Source: Plantibacter sp. ME-Dv--P-122b
GTDB taxonomy: Bacteria > Actinomycetota > Actinomycetes > Actinomycetales > Microbacteriaceae
NCBI RefSeq assembly: GCF_030209375.1
Contig: NZ_JARVSC010000001.1
Location: 496,001-560,000, forward strand
Direction: 5' to 3'
Length of the DNA: 64,000 nucleotides
A program made the position numbers and the translations under genes. The notes beneath the pieces were generated by a model. That model was not told the DNA's origin, ran no database searches, and saw only the letters and a list, made by a program, of their open reading frames with translations. This document shows, piece after piece, positions 33,100 to 39,909 of the stretch (its first letter is position 1; each line of letters begins with the position of its first letter).

Positions 33100-33921
33100 T
33101 CAGGCGCCCACGAGCGCTGCGCGGTCGCGTCCCCGCGAGACGCGGACGACCACGGTGACGACGGCCACCACGACCGCGACGATCAGTGCCGTGACCCCGG
33201 CTTCGGTCGAGAGCAGTTCGCCGGTGAATCGGCCCACGGCCACCCACGCGAGCCCCCAGCAGAGCGACAGCATGGGGGCGATCCGTCCACGACCGACGAC
33301 CGCGAGCAGGATCCCGACCGCTCCGGCGACCGCGAGGACGATGATCGCCCAGACACCGGCGGCCGGCCCGTCCGCGCTCCCGATCCCGGATCCGACGAGC
33401 GCAGCGGTGATGTTCGCCGCCGTCGCGACGCACACCCACCCGAGGTAGAGGCCCATCGTGCCGTCCGTGATGATCGCGTCGACCATGCTGGACGGCCTGG
33501 TCCGGAGCACGATCACGAAGATGCGGGCCAGGACACCGAGGAGGGCGATGATCACGAACACGCTGAGGATCAGGAAGCCCGCCTGCACCACGAGGATCCA
33601 CGCCGCGTTCAGGAGCAGGCTCGCCACGACCCAGTAGCCGAGACGACGGTGGCGCTCGCGGGTCGTCTGCGAGGGCAGGAACTGCCAGACCGCATAGGCG
33701 ACGAGCCCGAGGTAGATGATGCTCCAGATGGAGAACGCGGGCCCGTCCGGTGCGATCGGCGTCGACGAGGCGCTCAACGCGCCGTTCGCCGCGTTCTGGA
33801 CCTGCGTCCCCCCGGCGGCTCCCGACCCGATGTAGGAGCCGATGATCGCGAGGACCGCGCTGATGGCGACGGCGATCTGCCGGACGCGGTCCGCGGTGGT
33901 GGGTGAATCGGTGCCGGTCAT
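33100..33921 (-). CDS. TspO/MBR-related tryptophan-rich membrane protein
   Basis: A 273-residue integral membrane protein. The segment PDGPAFSIWSIIYLGLVAYAVWQFLPSQ matches the conserved first part of the tryptophan-rich TspO/MBR-related family. About eight hydrophobic helices follow, more than the five of a classic TspO. The family is linked to tetrapyrrole or small-molecule sensing, but this long version has no established function. The start is supported by GGAGG eight bases upstream. A strong AT-rich dyad lies just upstream of the ribosome-binding site. Confidence 0.7.
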   Translation of the reverse strand: MTGTDSPTTADRVRQIAVAISAVLAIIGSYIGSGAAGGTQVQNAANGALSASSTPIAPDGPAFSIWSIIYLGLVAYAVWQFLPSQTTRERHRRLGYWVVASLLLNAAWILVVQAGFLILSVFVIIALLGVLARIFVIVLRTRPSSMVDAIITDGTMGLYLGWVCVATAANITAALVGSGIGSADGPAAGVWAIIVLAVAGAVGILLAVVGRGRIAPMLSLCWGLAWVAVGRFTGELLSTEAGVTALIVAVVVAVVTVVVRVSRGRDRAALVGA

Positions 33922-33935
33922 GACGCATGCCTCCA

Positions 33936-33961
33936 GAATTGTGCAGCTAGCTGATCAATTC
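33936..33961. promoter_or_regulatory. 26-base AT-rich dyad before the TspO-like gene
   Basis: Arms GAATTG and CAATTC flank a central AGCTAGCT, all around one centre. Eleven of 13 base pairs are complementary. Its AT content stands out from the high-GC surroundings. It lies 15 to 40 bases before the TspO-like start, overlapping where its promoter or leader should be, so an operator is likely. Confidence 0.5.
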
Positions 33962-34021
33962 AGCGTACGCCACCGTGGAACACCTCGCATGGGCTTGCGC
34001 CGGTGCCACGGAAGCGACTGC

Positions 34022-34588
34022 TCAGAGGAGCTTGCGCAGCGTCCGCAGGTTGCGCGTGGTGACGTGCGGTTTGAACCGGGCCTTCGAGGACTCCTTCGCG
34101 AAGGCGGTGTCGGTGCTCGACCCCTTCGGGACCTCCCAGTAGAGGACGCCGTCGCCGGATGCGACGCGGTCGGGCTGCTCCCCGGCTGCCGCCGAGAACG
34201 CGAGGAGGGCGTCGAGGGAGGTCTGTTCGGAGGAGAACATGACGTACGGCTGGACCTGCTCGGCCTCCGGCCAGGGGTAGGCCTCGATGATGCCGGTGAG
34301 AGCGTGCTGATGCGTCAGCACGATCCACGCCTCGTACCCGAAGGCGTCCGCGAGCGCCCGCTCGATGCGCCGTTTCAGCGCACCGCGTGCATCGTCTGCC
34401 GTCTCGCCGGGCTCGTGCTCGGGGTCGTCGAAGACGACGTTGCCGCTCGCGAGGACGGTGCGGACTCCCGTGAACCCGGCCGATCGGAACACCTCGGTGA
34501 GGTCGGCGGAGCGGATCGTGACGCCGCCGACGTTGACCCCGCGCAGGAGCGCGATCCAGCTGTCGGTGGGAACCGCGCCGCCGGTCAT
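34022..34588 (-). CDS. DUF1697 family protein
   Basis: A 188-residue cytoplasmic protein of the DUF1697 family. The typical opening WIALLRGVNVGGVTIRSADLTEVFRSAGFTGVRTVLASGNVVFD is present, as is the C-terminal TRNLRTLRKLL that closes the family. The function is unknown. Its ATG overlaps the stop of the SprT-like gene (ATGA), so the two are cotranslated. Confidence 0.85.
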   Translation of the reverse strand: MTGGAVPTDSWIALLRGVNVGGVTIRSADLTEVFRSAGFTGVRTVLASGNVVFDDPEHEPGETADDARGALKRRIERALADAFGYEAWIVLTHQHALTGIIEAYPWPEAEQVQPYVMFSSEQTSLDALLAFSAAAGEQPDRVASGDGVLYWEVPKGSSTDTAFAKESSKARFKPHVTTRNLRTLRKLL

Positions 34589-35109
34589 GACCCGGTGCCT
34601 GGCTCGGACGGGGTGGACCCGTCGAACGCGGCCGCCCGACGCCGCATGGCCGGCGTGACCTCCCGGTGCACCCAGCTGAGGAGGAAGCGTTCGTCCCAGG
34701 AGCGCGAGCACTTGCCACAGGAGGTCGCCCGGCTCGGGCGCCGGTGCCGGTAGAGGACATGGCCCGAGGGGCAGGTGCCGACCCAGGGCGCCAGTTCGTC
34801 GGCCGTCTGGCCCTCGTGGAGCCGCGAGCCCTCGTAGCCGAGCTCCTCGGCGACCTTGCGCCACTTGGGTCCGTGCCCGGCGCGCGCCCCGGCGAGGGCG
34901 TGCGCGACCTCGTGGAGGAGGATCTGGTGGATCTCGTCGTCGTCGTAGCGCGCCGCGAGATAGCGCGAGACGGTGATCCGCTTCGTCGTGAAGTTGCACA
35001 GGCCGGCGCGTCGCTTGGCGTTGTCGAAGCCGAAGGTCCACACCGTCGGGTCGAGGTGCAGCACGATGAGCGCCTGTGCCCACGCCGTGACCCGACTGAG
35101 TTCTGCCAT
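34585..35109 (-). CDS. SprT-like zinc metallopeptidase-domain protein
   Basis: A 174-residue protein with a SprT-like domain. The zincin motif is HEVAHAL (residues about 64-70). The preceding IHQILL helix and the following HGPKWRKVAEELG agree with the fold. A C-terminal zinc ribbon is suggested by CPSGH followed by CGKCSRSW. Human SPRTN cleaves DNA-protein crosslinks, but bacterial small SprT proteins are poorly characterised. The start has a leaderless-type promoter. Confidence 0.8.
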   Translation of the reverse strand: MAELSRVTAWAQALIVLHLDPTVWTFGFDNAKRRAGLCNFTTKRITVSRYLAARYDDDEIHQILLHEVAHALAGARAGHGPKWRKVAEELGYEGSRLHEGQTADELAPWVGTCPSGHVLYRHRRPSRATSCGKCSRSWDERFLLSWVHREVTPAMRRRAAAFDGSTPSEPGTGS

Positions 35110-35115
35110 GCCTGG

Positions 35116-35121
35116 ATGGTA
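35116..35121 (-). promoter_or_regulatory. Leaderless-type -10 element for the SprT-like gene
   Basis: On the minus strand TACCAT is followed by six bases (CCAGGC) and then the ATG at 35109. Confidence 0.5.
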
Positions 35122-35182
35122 CTCCCGGCGACCGACACCGGACCGCAGGCGCGAGATGTCCCACAGCTGTGGCGGTGGACCC

Positions 35183-36415
35183 TCAGCGGGCCGCGAGCGG
35201 GGCGAGGGGGAGTTCGACGATGTGATCGTCCTCGGCTCCGGGCGAACCGCGGCCGTCGGTGTTGTTCGTGAGGATCCAGGCGGTCCCCGGCGGACCGGCC
35301 ACGACGTCGCGGATCCGTCCGAACTCGCCGACGAGGTAGGGCACCGCGTCGATCACGCCCACGAGCGCGCTGCTCCCCGGTGGGACGTGGACGCCGTCGG
35401 TGATGCCGTACAGGCGCTCGCCGCGGAGCGAGGCCATGAAGATCGTGTCGTCGATGATCGCGAGACCGCTCGGGCTCGCGTCCTCCGTGGCCCACTGCGC
35501 GACCGGGTCGATCATGTCCTGGGCTCCGGCGACGCCCTCGGCGACCGGCCAGCCGTAGTTGCCACCGGGGGTGATCCGGTTGAGCTCGTCCCAGGTGTTC
35601 TGCCCGAACTCGCTCGCCCACAGGCCGCCGTCGCGATCCCACGCGATGCCCTGCGGGTTGCGGTGGCCGAGGGAGTAGACGGGCGATCCCGGGAAGGGGT
35701 TGTCGCCCGGCACCGCGCCGTCGGGCGTGAGCCGCAGGATCTTCCCGCCGAGGCTGTCCACGTCCTGAGCCAGGCCGCGGTCACCGGCGTCACCCGCGGT
35801 GGCGTAGAGCATGCCGTCCGGTCCGAACGCGATGCGTCCGCCGTTGTGGTTCCCGGCCCGGGGGATGCCGACGAGGACCTCCTCGACGCCGCCGAGCGCG
35901 TACGACCCGGCCGCACCCGTGAGCGGGAACCGCACGATGCGGTTGTCGGACGACGTCGTCAGGTAGGCGTAGAGCCAGGTTCCCGCGGTCTCCGATCCCG
36001 CCGGCGCGAGGACGGCGAGCCCGAGCAGCCCGCCCTCGCCTCCTGCGGCCACCCCGGGGACCACGCCGACCTGCCGTACCGCGCCGCCGCTGACGACCTC
36101 GAGGACGTCGCCCGCGTCGCGCTGGCTCACCAGCGTGCTGCCCGAGGCGAGTCGGACCATCGACCAGGGCGCGTCGAGGCCGCCGACGACCGTGGTTGCC
36201 TCACCGGTCGGGGCGACCGGTCCGGTGGGAACCGCGGATGTGGGCGTCGACGCGGACGCGCTCGGCGTGGGGGAGGGCGAGAGGGAGGCCGTACCCGGTG
36301 ATCGTGGCTCTCCGTCGGTGCAGGCCACGAGCGCCAGGGCGGCGGCGGCGAGCAGGGTGGCGAGCGAGGCGGGCGCACGCAGGCCCCGTCGTCGCGGCGT
36401 CTGCGTGGTGGCCAA
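35183..36415 (-). CDS. PQQ-type sugar (glucose/sorbosone) dehydrogenase lipoprotein
   Basis: A 410-residue beta-propeller protein of the glucose/sorbosone dehydrogenase family. The N-terminus is a lipoprotein signal with lipobox LVAC, Cys32. A Ser/Pro/Thr-rich linker (about residues 36-70) follows, so it is anchored outside the cell. Propeller features include GGLDAPWSMVRLASGSTLVSQRDAG, GLLGLAV, HNGGRIAFGPDGMLYATAGDAGD, HRNPQGIAWD and ASEFGQNTWDELN. Homologues oxidise sugars using PQQ, but no PQQ synthesis genes are seen here. The TTG start lies two bases after the stop of the preceding gene, suggesting coupling. Confidence 0.82.
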   Translation of the reverse strand: MATTQTPRRRGLRAPASLATLLAAAALALVACTDGEPRSPGTASLSPSPTPSASASTPTSAVPTGPVAPTGEATTVVGGLDAPWSMVRLASGSTLVSQRDAGDVLEVVSGGAVRQVGVVPGVAAGGEGGLLGLAVLAPAGSETAGTWLYAYLTTSSDNRIVRFPLTGAAGSYALGGVEEVLVGIPRAGNHNGGRIAFGPDGMLYATAGDAGDRGLAQDVDSLGGKILRLTPDGAVPGDNPFPGSPVYSLGHRNPQGIAWDRDGGLWASEFGQNTWDELNRITPGGNYGWPVAEGVAGAQDMIDPVAQWATEDASPSGLAIIDDTIFMASLRGERLYGITDGVHVPPGSSALVGVIDAVPYLVGEFGRIRDVVAGPPGTAWILTNNTDGRGSPGAEDDHIVELPLAPLAAR

Positions 36416-36417
36416 GG

Positions 36418-37272
36418 TCAGCCCTTCGTCTGGAAGATGCCCTGGGCGGGGTTCGGGGAGGGGACGGCGGTCGTGTCCGTCACGACCTGCGCGCCCGCGA
36501 TGAAGGCGCGCAGCTCGGCGCCCGCCACCGCCTTGGCGGGGTGGGGTCCGGCCGCGAGGAGCCTCGGCAGGAAGTCGAGTGGGAGGGCGGTGTTCGATCC
36601 GACGAGGACGACGTTGCCGAAGCGGCGGCCTTTGAGGATCTGCGTCTCCGCGAGGGCGGCGACGTGCGACACGGAGTCGGCGAGCGTCGCGGCCTGTCCG
36701 CGGGCGAACGCCAGTCCGCGGCCGTCGGCGACGTTCACGACGATGACGCCGGTCGGCGACAGCAGCTCGACCGCCGAGGCGTAGAACTCCGTGCTCGTGA
36801 CATGGGCCGGCGTGTTGGCGCCGCTGAAGATGTCGACGACGACGAGGTCGACGGTGCCCCGCAGGCCGGGCGGCAGCTTCGCGACGATCTCGCGGGCGTC
36901 GCCGTATCGGACGCGGATCTGGGCGCGCTTCGACCAGGGGAGGTGCTCGCGCACGAGATCGATGAGTTCGCGCTCGAGTTCGACGACCTGCTGCCGCGAG
37001 CCCGGCCTCGTCGCCTCCACGTAACGGGGGAGGGTGAGCGCGCCGGCACCGAGGTGCACCGCCGTGATCGGTTGCCCGGGGTCGGCGATCTCATCGATGA
37101 TGTGACCGATCCGCTGGACGTACTCGAAGAAGAGCTCCTCAGGCTGATCGAGGTTGACGTGCGACTGCGGCGTGCCGTCGACCACCAGCTGATAGGTGCC
37201 CGGCACGAAGCGGTCGGCCTCGATCCTGGCCAGGTATCCGCTGACGCCGAGTCGTACCTGTGCCTCGTCCAT
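36418..37272 (-). CDS. Spermidine synthase-like methyltransferase-fold protein
   Basis: A 284-residue cytoplasmic protein with the Rossmann fold of spermidine synthase. It shows AVHLGAGALTLPRYVEATRPGSRQQVVELERELIDLV (nucleotide-binding region), VRYGDAREIV and VDLVVVDIFSGANTPAHVTSTEFYASAVELLSPTGVIVVNVAD. The catalytic Asp region of true SpeE is altered, and actinobacterial proteins of this kind usually have no proven polyamine activity. A leaderless-type -10 lies six bases upstream of the ATG. It precedes the sugar dehydrogenase gene. Confidence 0.75.
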   Translation of the reverse strand: MDEAQVRLGVSGYLARIEADRFVPGTYQLVVDGTPQSHVNLDQPEELFFEYVQRIGHIIDEIADPGQPITAVHLGAGALTLPRYVEATRPGSRQQVVELERELIDLVREHLPWSKRAQIRVRYGDAREIVAKLPPGLRGTVDLVVVDIFSGANTPAHVTSTEFYASAVELLSPTGVIVVNVADGRGLAFARGQAATLADSVSHVAALAETQILKGRRFGNVVLVGSNTALPLDFLPRLLAAGPHPAKAVAGAELRAFIAGAQVVTDTTAVPSPNPAQGIFQTKG

Positions 37273-37278
37273 ACCCCC

Positions 37279-37288
37279 ACCCTAGACT
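37279..37288. promoter_or_regulatory. Overlapping divergent -10 elements
   Basis: On the minus strand TAGGGT (37284 to 37279) lies six bases before the ATG at 37272, a leaderless layout. On the plus strand TAGACT (37283-37288) would start the pxpABC transcript near 37295. The two hexamers share the central TA. The intergenic region is only 56 bases, so both genes seem served by one back-to-back promoter. Confidence 0.5.
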
Positions 37289-37328
37289 TTCCCGCAGTGG
37301 TGGGAGGCGGAGCGGAAGGGGTGCGGCC

Positions 37329-38117
37329 GTGGCGCAGGTGGACCTCAACAGCGACCTCGGCGAGGTCTGGCGCGGTGTGCCGACCGCCGACGACGACGCC
37401 ATGTTCGCCCTGATCACGAGCGCGAACATCGCTTGCGGCTTCCATGCCGGGGACGACGCGTCCATGCGCGATGCCGTCCGCCGCTCGACGGCCCACGGGG
37501 TGTCGCTCGGCGCCCATCCGTCCTACCGGGACGAGGCGGGCTTCGGGCGCCGCGACCAGGACGTACCCGTCGAGGTGCTCGAGACCGACGTCCTGGAGCA
37601 GCTCCGCGCCCTGCAGCGTGCGGTCGACGAGGTCGGCGAGGCCGACGGGGTCGGCGCACCTCTCGCTTACGTGAAGCCGCACGGCGCCCTCTACAACCGG
37701 ATCGCGCACGACCGGGACCAGGCGCGCGCGGTCGTCCGCGCGGTGGTCACGGCGTCCGAGGAGCTCGGGCGACCACTACCCGTCCTCGGGATGCCCGGCT
37801 CCGTGATCGAACGGGAGACCCTCGCCGCCGGACTCCGCTTCGTCGCGGAGGCCTTCGTCGACCGCGGTTACCGCTCCGACGGCTCGCTCGTCCCGCGCGA
37901 TGCCCCCGGGGCGCTGGTCACCGATGAGACGGCGGCCGTCGACCGGGCCGTCTCCCTCGTCCTCGACCGACGCATCAGCAGCGTCGACGGCGCAGACGTC
38001 GAACTCGACGCGGTCTCGCTCTGCGTGCACGGCGACACCCCCGGCGCCGTGTCGCTCGCCATGGCGGTCAGGGCCGCCCTGCTGGAGGCCGGCGTCGAAC
38101 TGGTCGCGCCGTGGTGA
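37329..38117 (+). CDS. pxpA: 5-oxoprolinase subunit A (LamB/YcsF family)
   Basis: A 262-residue subunit of the prokaryotic 5-oxoprolinase PxpABC, which uses ATP to open 5-oxoproline (pyroglutamate) to glutamate. Family motifs are VDLNSDLGE at the N-terminus, ANIACGFHAGDDASMRDAV, GAHPSYRD, AYVKPHGALYN, EAFVDRGYRSDGSLVPR and SLCVHGDTPGAV. The GTG at 37329 has AAGGGG eight bases upstream and fits the family start. The next gene overlaps its end by a few bases, giving the order A-B-C in one operon. Confidence 0.93.
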   Translation: MAQVDLNSDLGEVWRGVPTADDDAMFALITSANIACGFHAGDDASMRDAVRRSTAHGVSLGAHPSYRDEAGFGRRDQDVPVEVLETDVLEQLRALQRAVDEVGEADGVGAPLAYVKPHGALYNRIAHDRDQARAVVRAVVTASEELGRPLPVLGMPGSVIERETLAAGLRFVAEAFVDRGYRSDGSLVPRDAPGALVTDETAAVDRAVSLVLDRRISSVDGADVELDAVSLCVHGDTPGAVSLAMAVRAALLEAGVELVAPW

Positions 38118-38806
38118 ACCCGGACACCTCCGCCGGTCCCGTGCTGCGAGCGATGGGGGCGGAGGCCGTGCTCCTCGAACTCGCATCGCTCGAGGACGTC
38201 CTGCTCGTGCACCGGGCGCTCGCCGCCTCGCGCCCGGCGGGGCTGGTCGACCTCGTCCCGGCCGCCCGGACCGTGCTCGCCGTGACGGACGTGCGGGGCC
38301 CGGCGCTCGCCGCGGTGGGGGCCTGGTTGCTCGCCACCGCGGAACGGGCGCTCGCACCCGGCGCGGGAGGCTCGACCGGCGCTGTCGACGAGGCGGGGAG
38401 ACGGCCGGACACCGTCATCCACGTCCGCTACGACGGCCAGGACCTCGCCGAGACCGCGGCGCTGGTCGGCATGGACGCCGACGGTCTCATCGCCTGGCAC
38501 ACCGCTCACGCCTGGACCGTCGCCTTCAGCGGCTTCGCGCCGGGGTTCGCCTACCTCGTGCCGGAGCGGGAGGACGAGACGATCGGCCCGCCGCTCCAGA
38601 TCCCTCGCCTGAGCGTGCCGCGGACGACCGTCCCCGCGGGTTCGGTGGCGCTCGCCGGATCGTTCAGCGGCGTCTACCCGCGTGCGTCCCCGGGTGGGTG
38701 GCGCATCATCGGGACGGCCGACGCCGTCCTCTGGGACGACGCAGCGGACCCACCCGCCCTCCTCGTCCCCGGCGGTCGGGTCCGGTTCGTGCAGGTCCCC
38801 GCATGA
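38111..38806 (+). CDS. pxpB: 5-oxoprolinase subunit B (KipI-like)
   Basis: A 231-residue cyclophilin-like subunit of the PxpABC complex. Typical features are IHVRYDGQDLAETAALVGMDADGLIAWHTAHAWTVAFSGFAPGFAYL and LSVPRTTVPAGSVALAGSFSGVYPRASPGGWRIIG. Two adjacent GTG codons (38111 and 38114) can start it, overlapping the pxpA stop. It overlaps pxpC by ATGA. Confidence 0.92.
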   Translation: MVNPDTSAGPVLRAMGAEAVLLELASLEDVLLVHRALAASRPAGLVDLVPAARTVLAVTDVRGPALAAVGAWLLATAERALAPGAGGSTGAVDEAGRRPDTVIHVRYDGQDLAETAALVGMDADGLIAWHTAHAWTVAFSGFAPGFAYLVPEREDETIGPPLQIPRLSVPRTTVPAGSVALAGSFSGVYPRASPGGWRIIGTADAVLWDDAADPPALLVPGGRVRFVQVPA

Positions 38807-39672
38807 TGGGCGGGACGCTGCTCGTGGAGGCGGCCGGACCGGCGACCACCGTGCAGGACCTGGGACGACCAGGCGCCGCGACCCTCGGCGTCAGCCCATC
38901 CGGCGCGCTCGACCGCGGTGCCCTGCGCCTCGCCAACCGTCTCGTCGGCAATCCGGAGGGCCGTGCGGCGCTCGAGGTGGTCCTGGGCCCGTTCGTGGCC
39001 GTCCCCGACGTCGACCTCTGGATCGCCGTGACCGGTGCGTGGGGTGCGATCACCGTCGACGGCCGACCGGTCGACGGACACCACGCCGTCCGTGTGCCGG
39101 CCGGTTCCCGGTTCGAGCTCGGCGCGGCGACCCACGGGCTCCGCTACGTCCTCGCCGTGCGCGGCGGCTTCGACGGCCCGCAACTCCTCGGCTCGAGGTC
39201 GTCCGACACTCTGGCGGGGCTCGGCCCGGCACCGGTCGTCGCCGGTGACCGGCTCGACGTCCTGCCGACGCCGCGTCGTCGTATCCCACCCCTCGACATC
39301 GCGCCCTGGACGCGACCCGACGCGGGGGAGCGGCTCGTGCGGGTCTCGCCGGGGCCCCGCCGCGACTGGTTCGACGCCGCCTCCCTGCAGCGTCTCGTCG
39401 AGCATCCGTGGACCGTGACGGCCGACGCCGACCGGATCGGGATGCGCCTCGACGGGACGCCGCTCGTGCGTCTCGAACCCGGTCGGGAACTGCCGAGTGA
39501 GGGCATGGTCGCCGGCGCGGTCCAGGTGCCGCCGAGCGGTCTGCCGACGATCCTCATGGCCGACCACCCCGTCACCGGCGGGTATCCGGTCGTCGCGGTC
39601 GTGCGCACCGCTGACCGCGACCTCCTGGCGCAACTCCGGCCCGGTCAGCGCCTGCGGTTCAGCACCGGCTGA
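38803..39672 (+). CDS. pxpC: 5-oxoprolinase subunit C (KipA-like)
   Basis: A 289-residue subunit of PxpABC with the KipA/biotin-dependent carboxyltransferase-like fold. It shows LLVEAAGPATTVQDLGRPGAATLGVSPSGALDRGALRLANRLVGN, AVRGGFDGPQLLGSRSSDTLAGLG and LPSEGMVAGAVQVPPSGLPTILMADHPVTGGYPVVAVV. It ends the operon. No terminator is evident before the rpoB promoter 63 bases on. No pyroglutamate transporter or regulator gene is adjacent. Confidence 0.93.
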   Translation: MMGGTLLVEAAGPATTVQDLGRPGAATLGVSPSGALDRGALRLANRLVGNPEGRAALEVVLGPFVAVPDVDLWIAVTGAWGAITVDGRPVDGHHAVRVPAGSRFELGAATHGLRYVLAVRGGFDGPQLLGSRSSDTLAGLGPAPVVAGDRLDVLPTPRRRIPPLDIAPWTRPDAGERLVRVSPGPRRDWFDAASLQRLVEHPWTVTADADRIGMRLDGTPLVRLEPGRELPSEGMVAGAVQVPPSGLPTILMADHPVTGGYPVVAVVRTADRDLLAQLRPGQRLRFSTG

Positions 39673-39734
39673 CGGGAACACCGGGGGCGGCCCGGCGGTT
39701 ATACCGGAAAGTCGAAAACTCGTCAAGGAAAGAG

Positions 39735-39763
39735 TAGACACGCCGAAGATTCCGGCATATAGT
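39735..39763 (+). promoter_or_regulatory. rpoB promoter
   Basis: TAGACA (39735-39740) matches the -35 consensus at five of six positions. After exactly 17 bases, TATAGT (39758-39763) matches the -10 at five of six. Transcription would start near 39770, giving a leader of about 140 bases. The leader contains a small hairpin (GCGGGT, loop CCA, ACCCGC, 39817-39831). The ribosome-binding site GGAGG (39897-39901) is the right half of the palindrome CCTCCGGAGG. Confidence 0.75.
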
Positions 39764-39909
39764 TGTTCTTTGCGCTCCCAGAATCTCTATGCCTTCATAT
39801 TGCGGTCGGCTGGTGTGCGGGTCCAACCCGCCACATGTTCTCTTTCTGGTGAGTAACTCCACTGACGACCAGTAACTCGGCCCCCAACAGGCCTCCGGAG
39901 GTTATCCCC

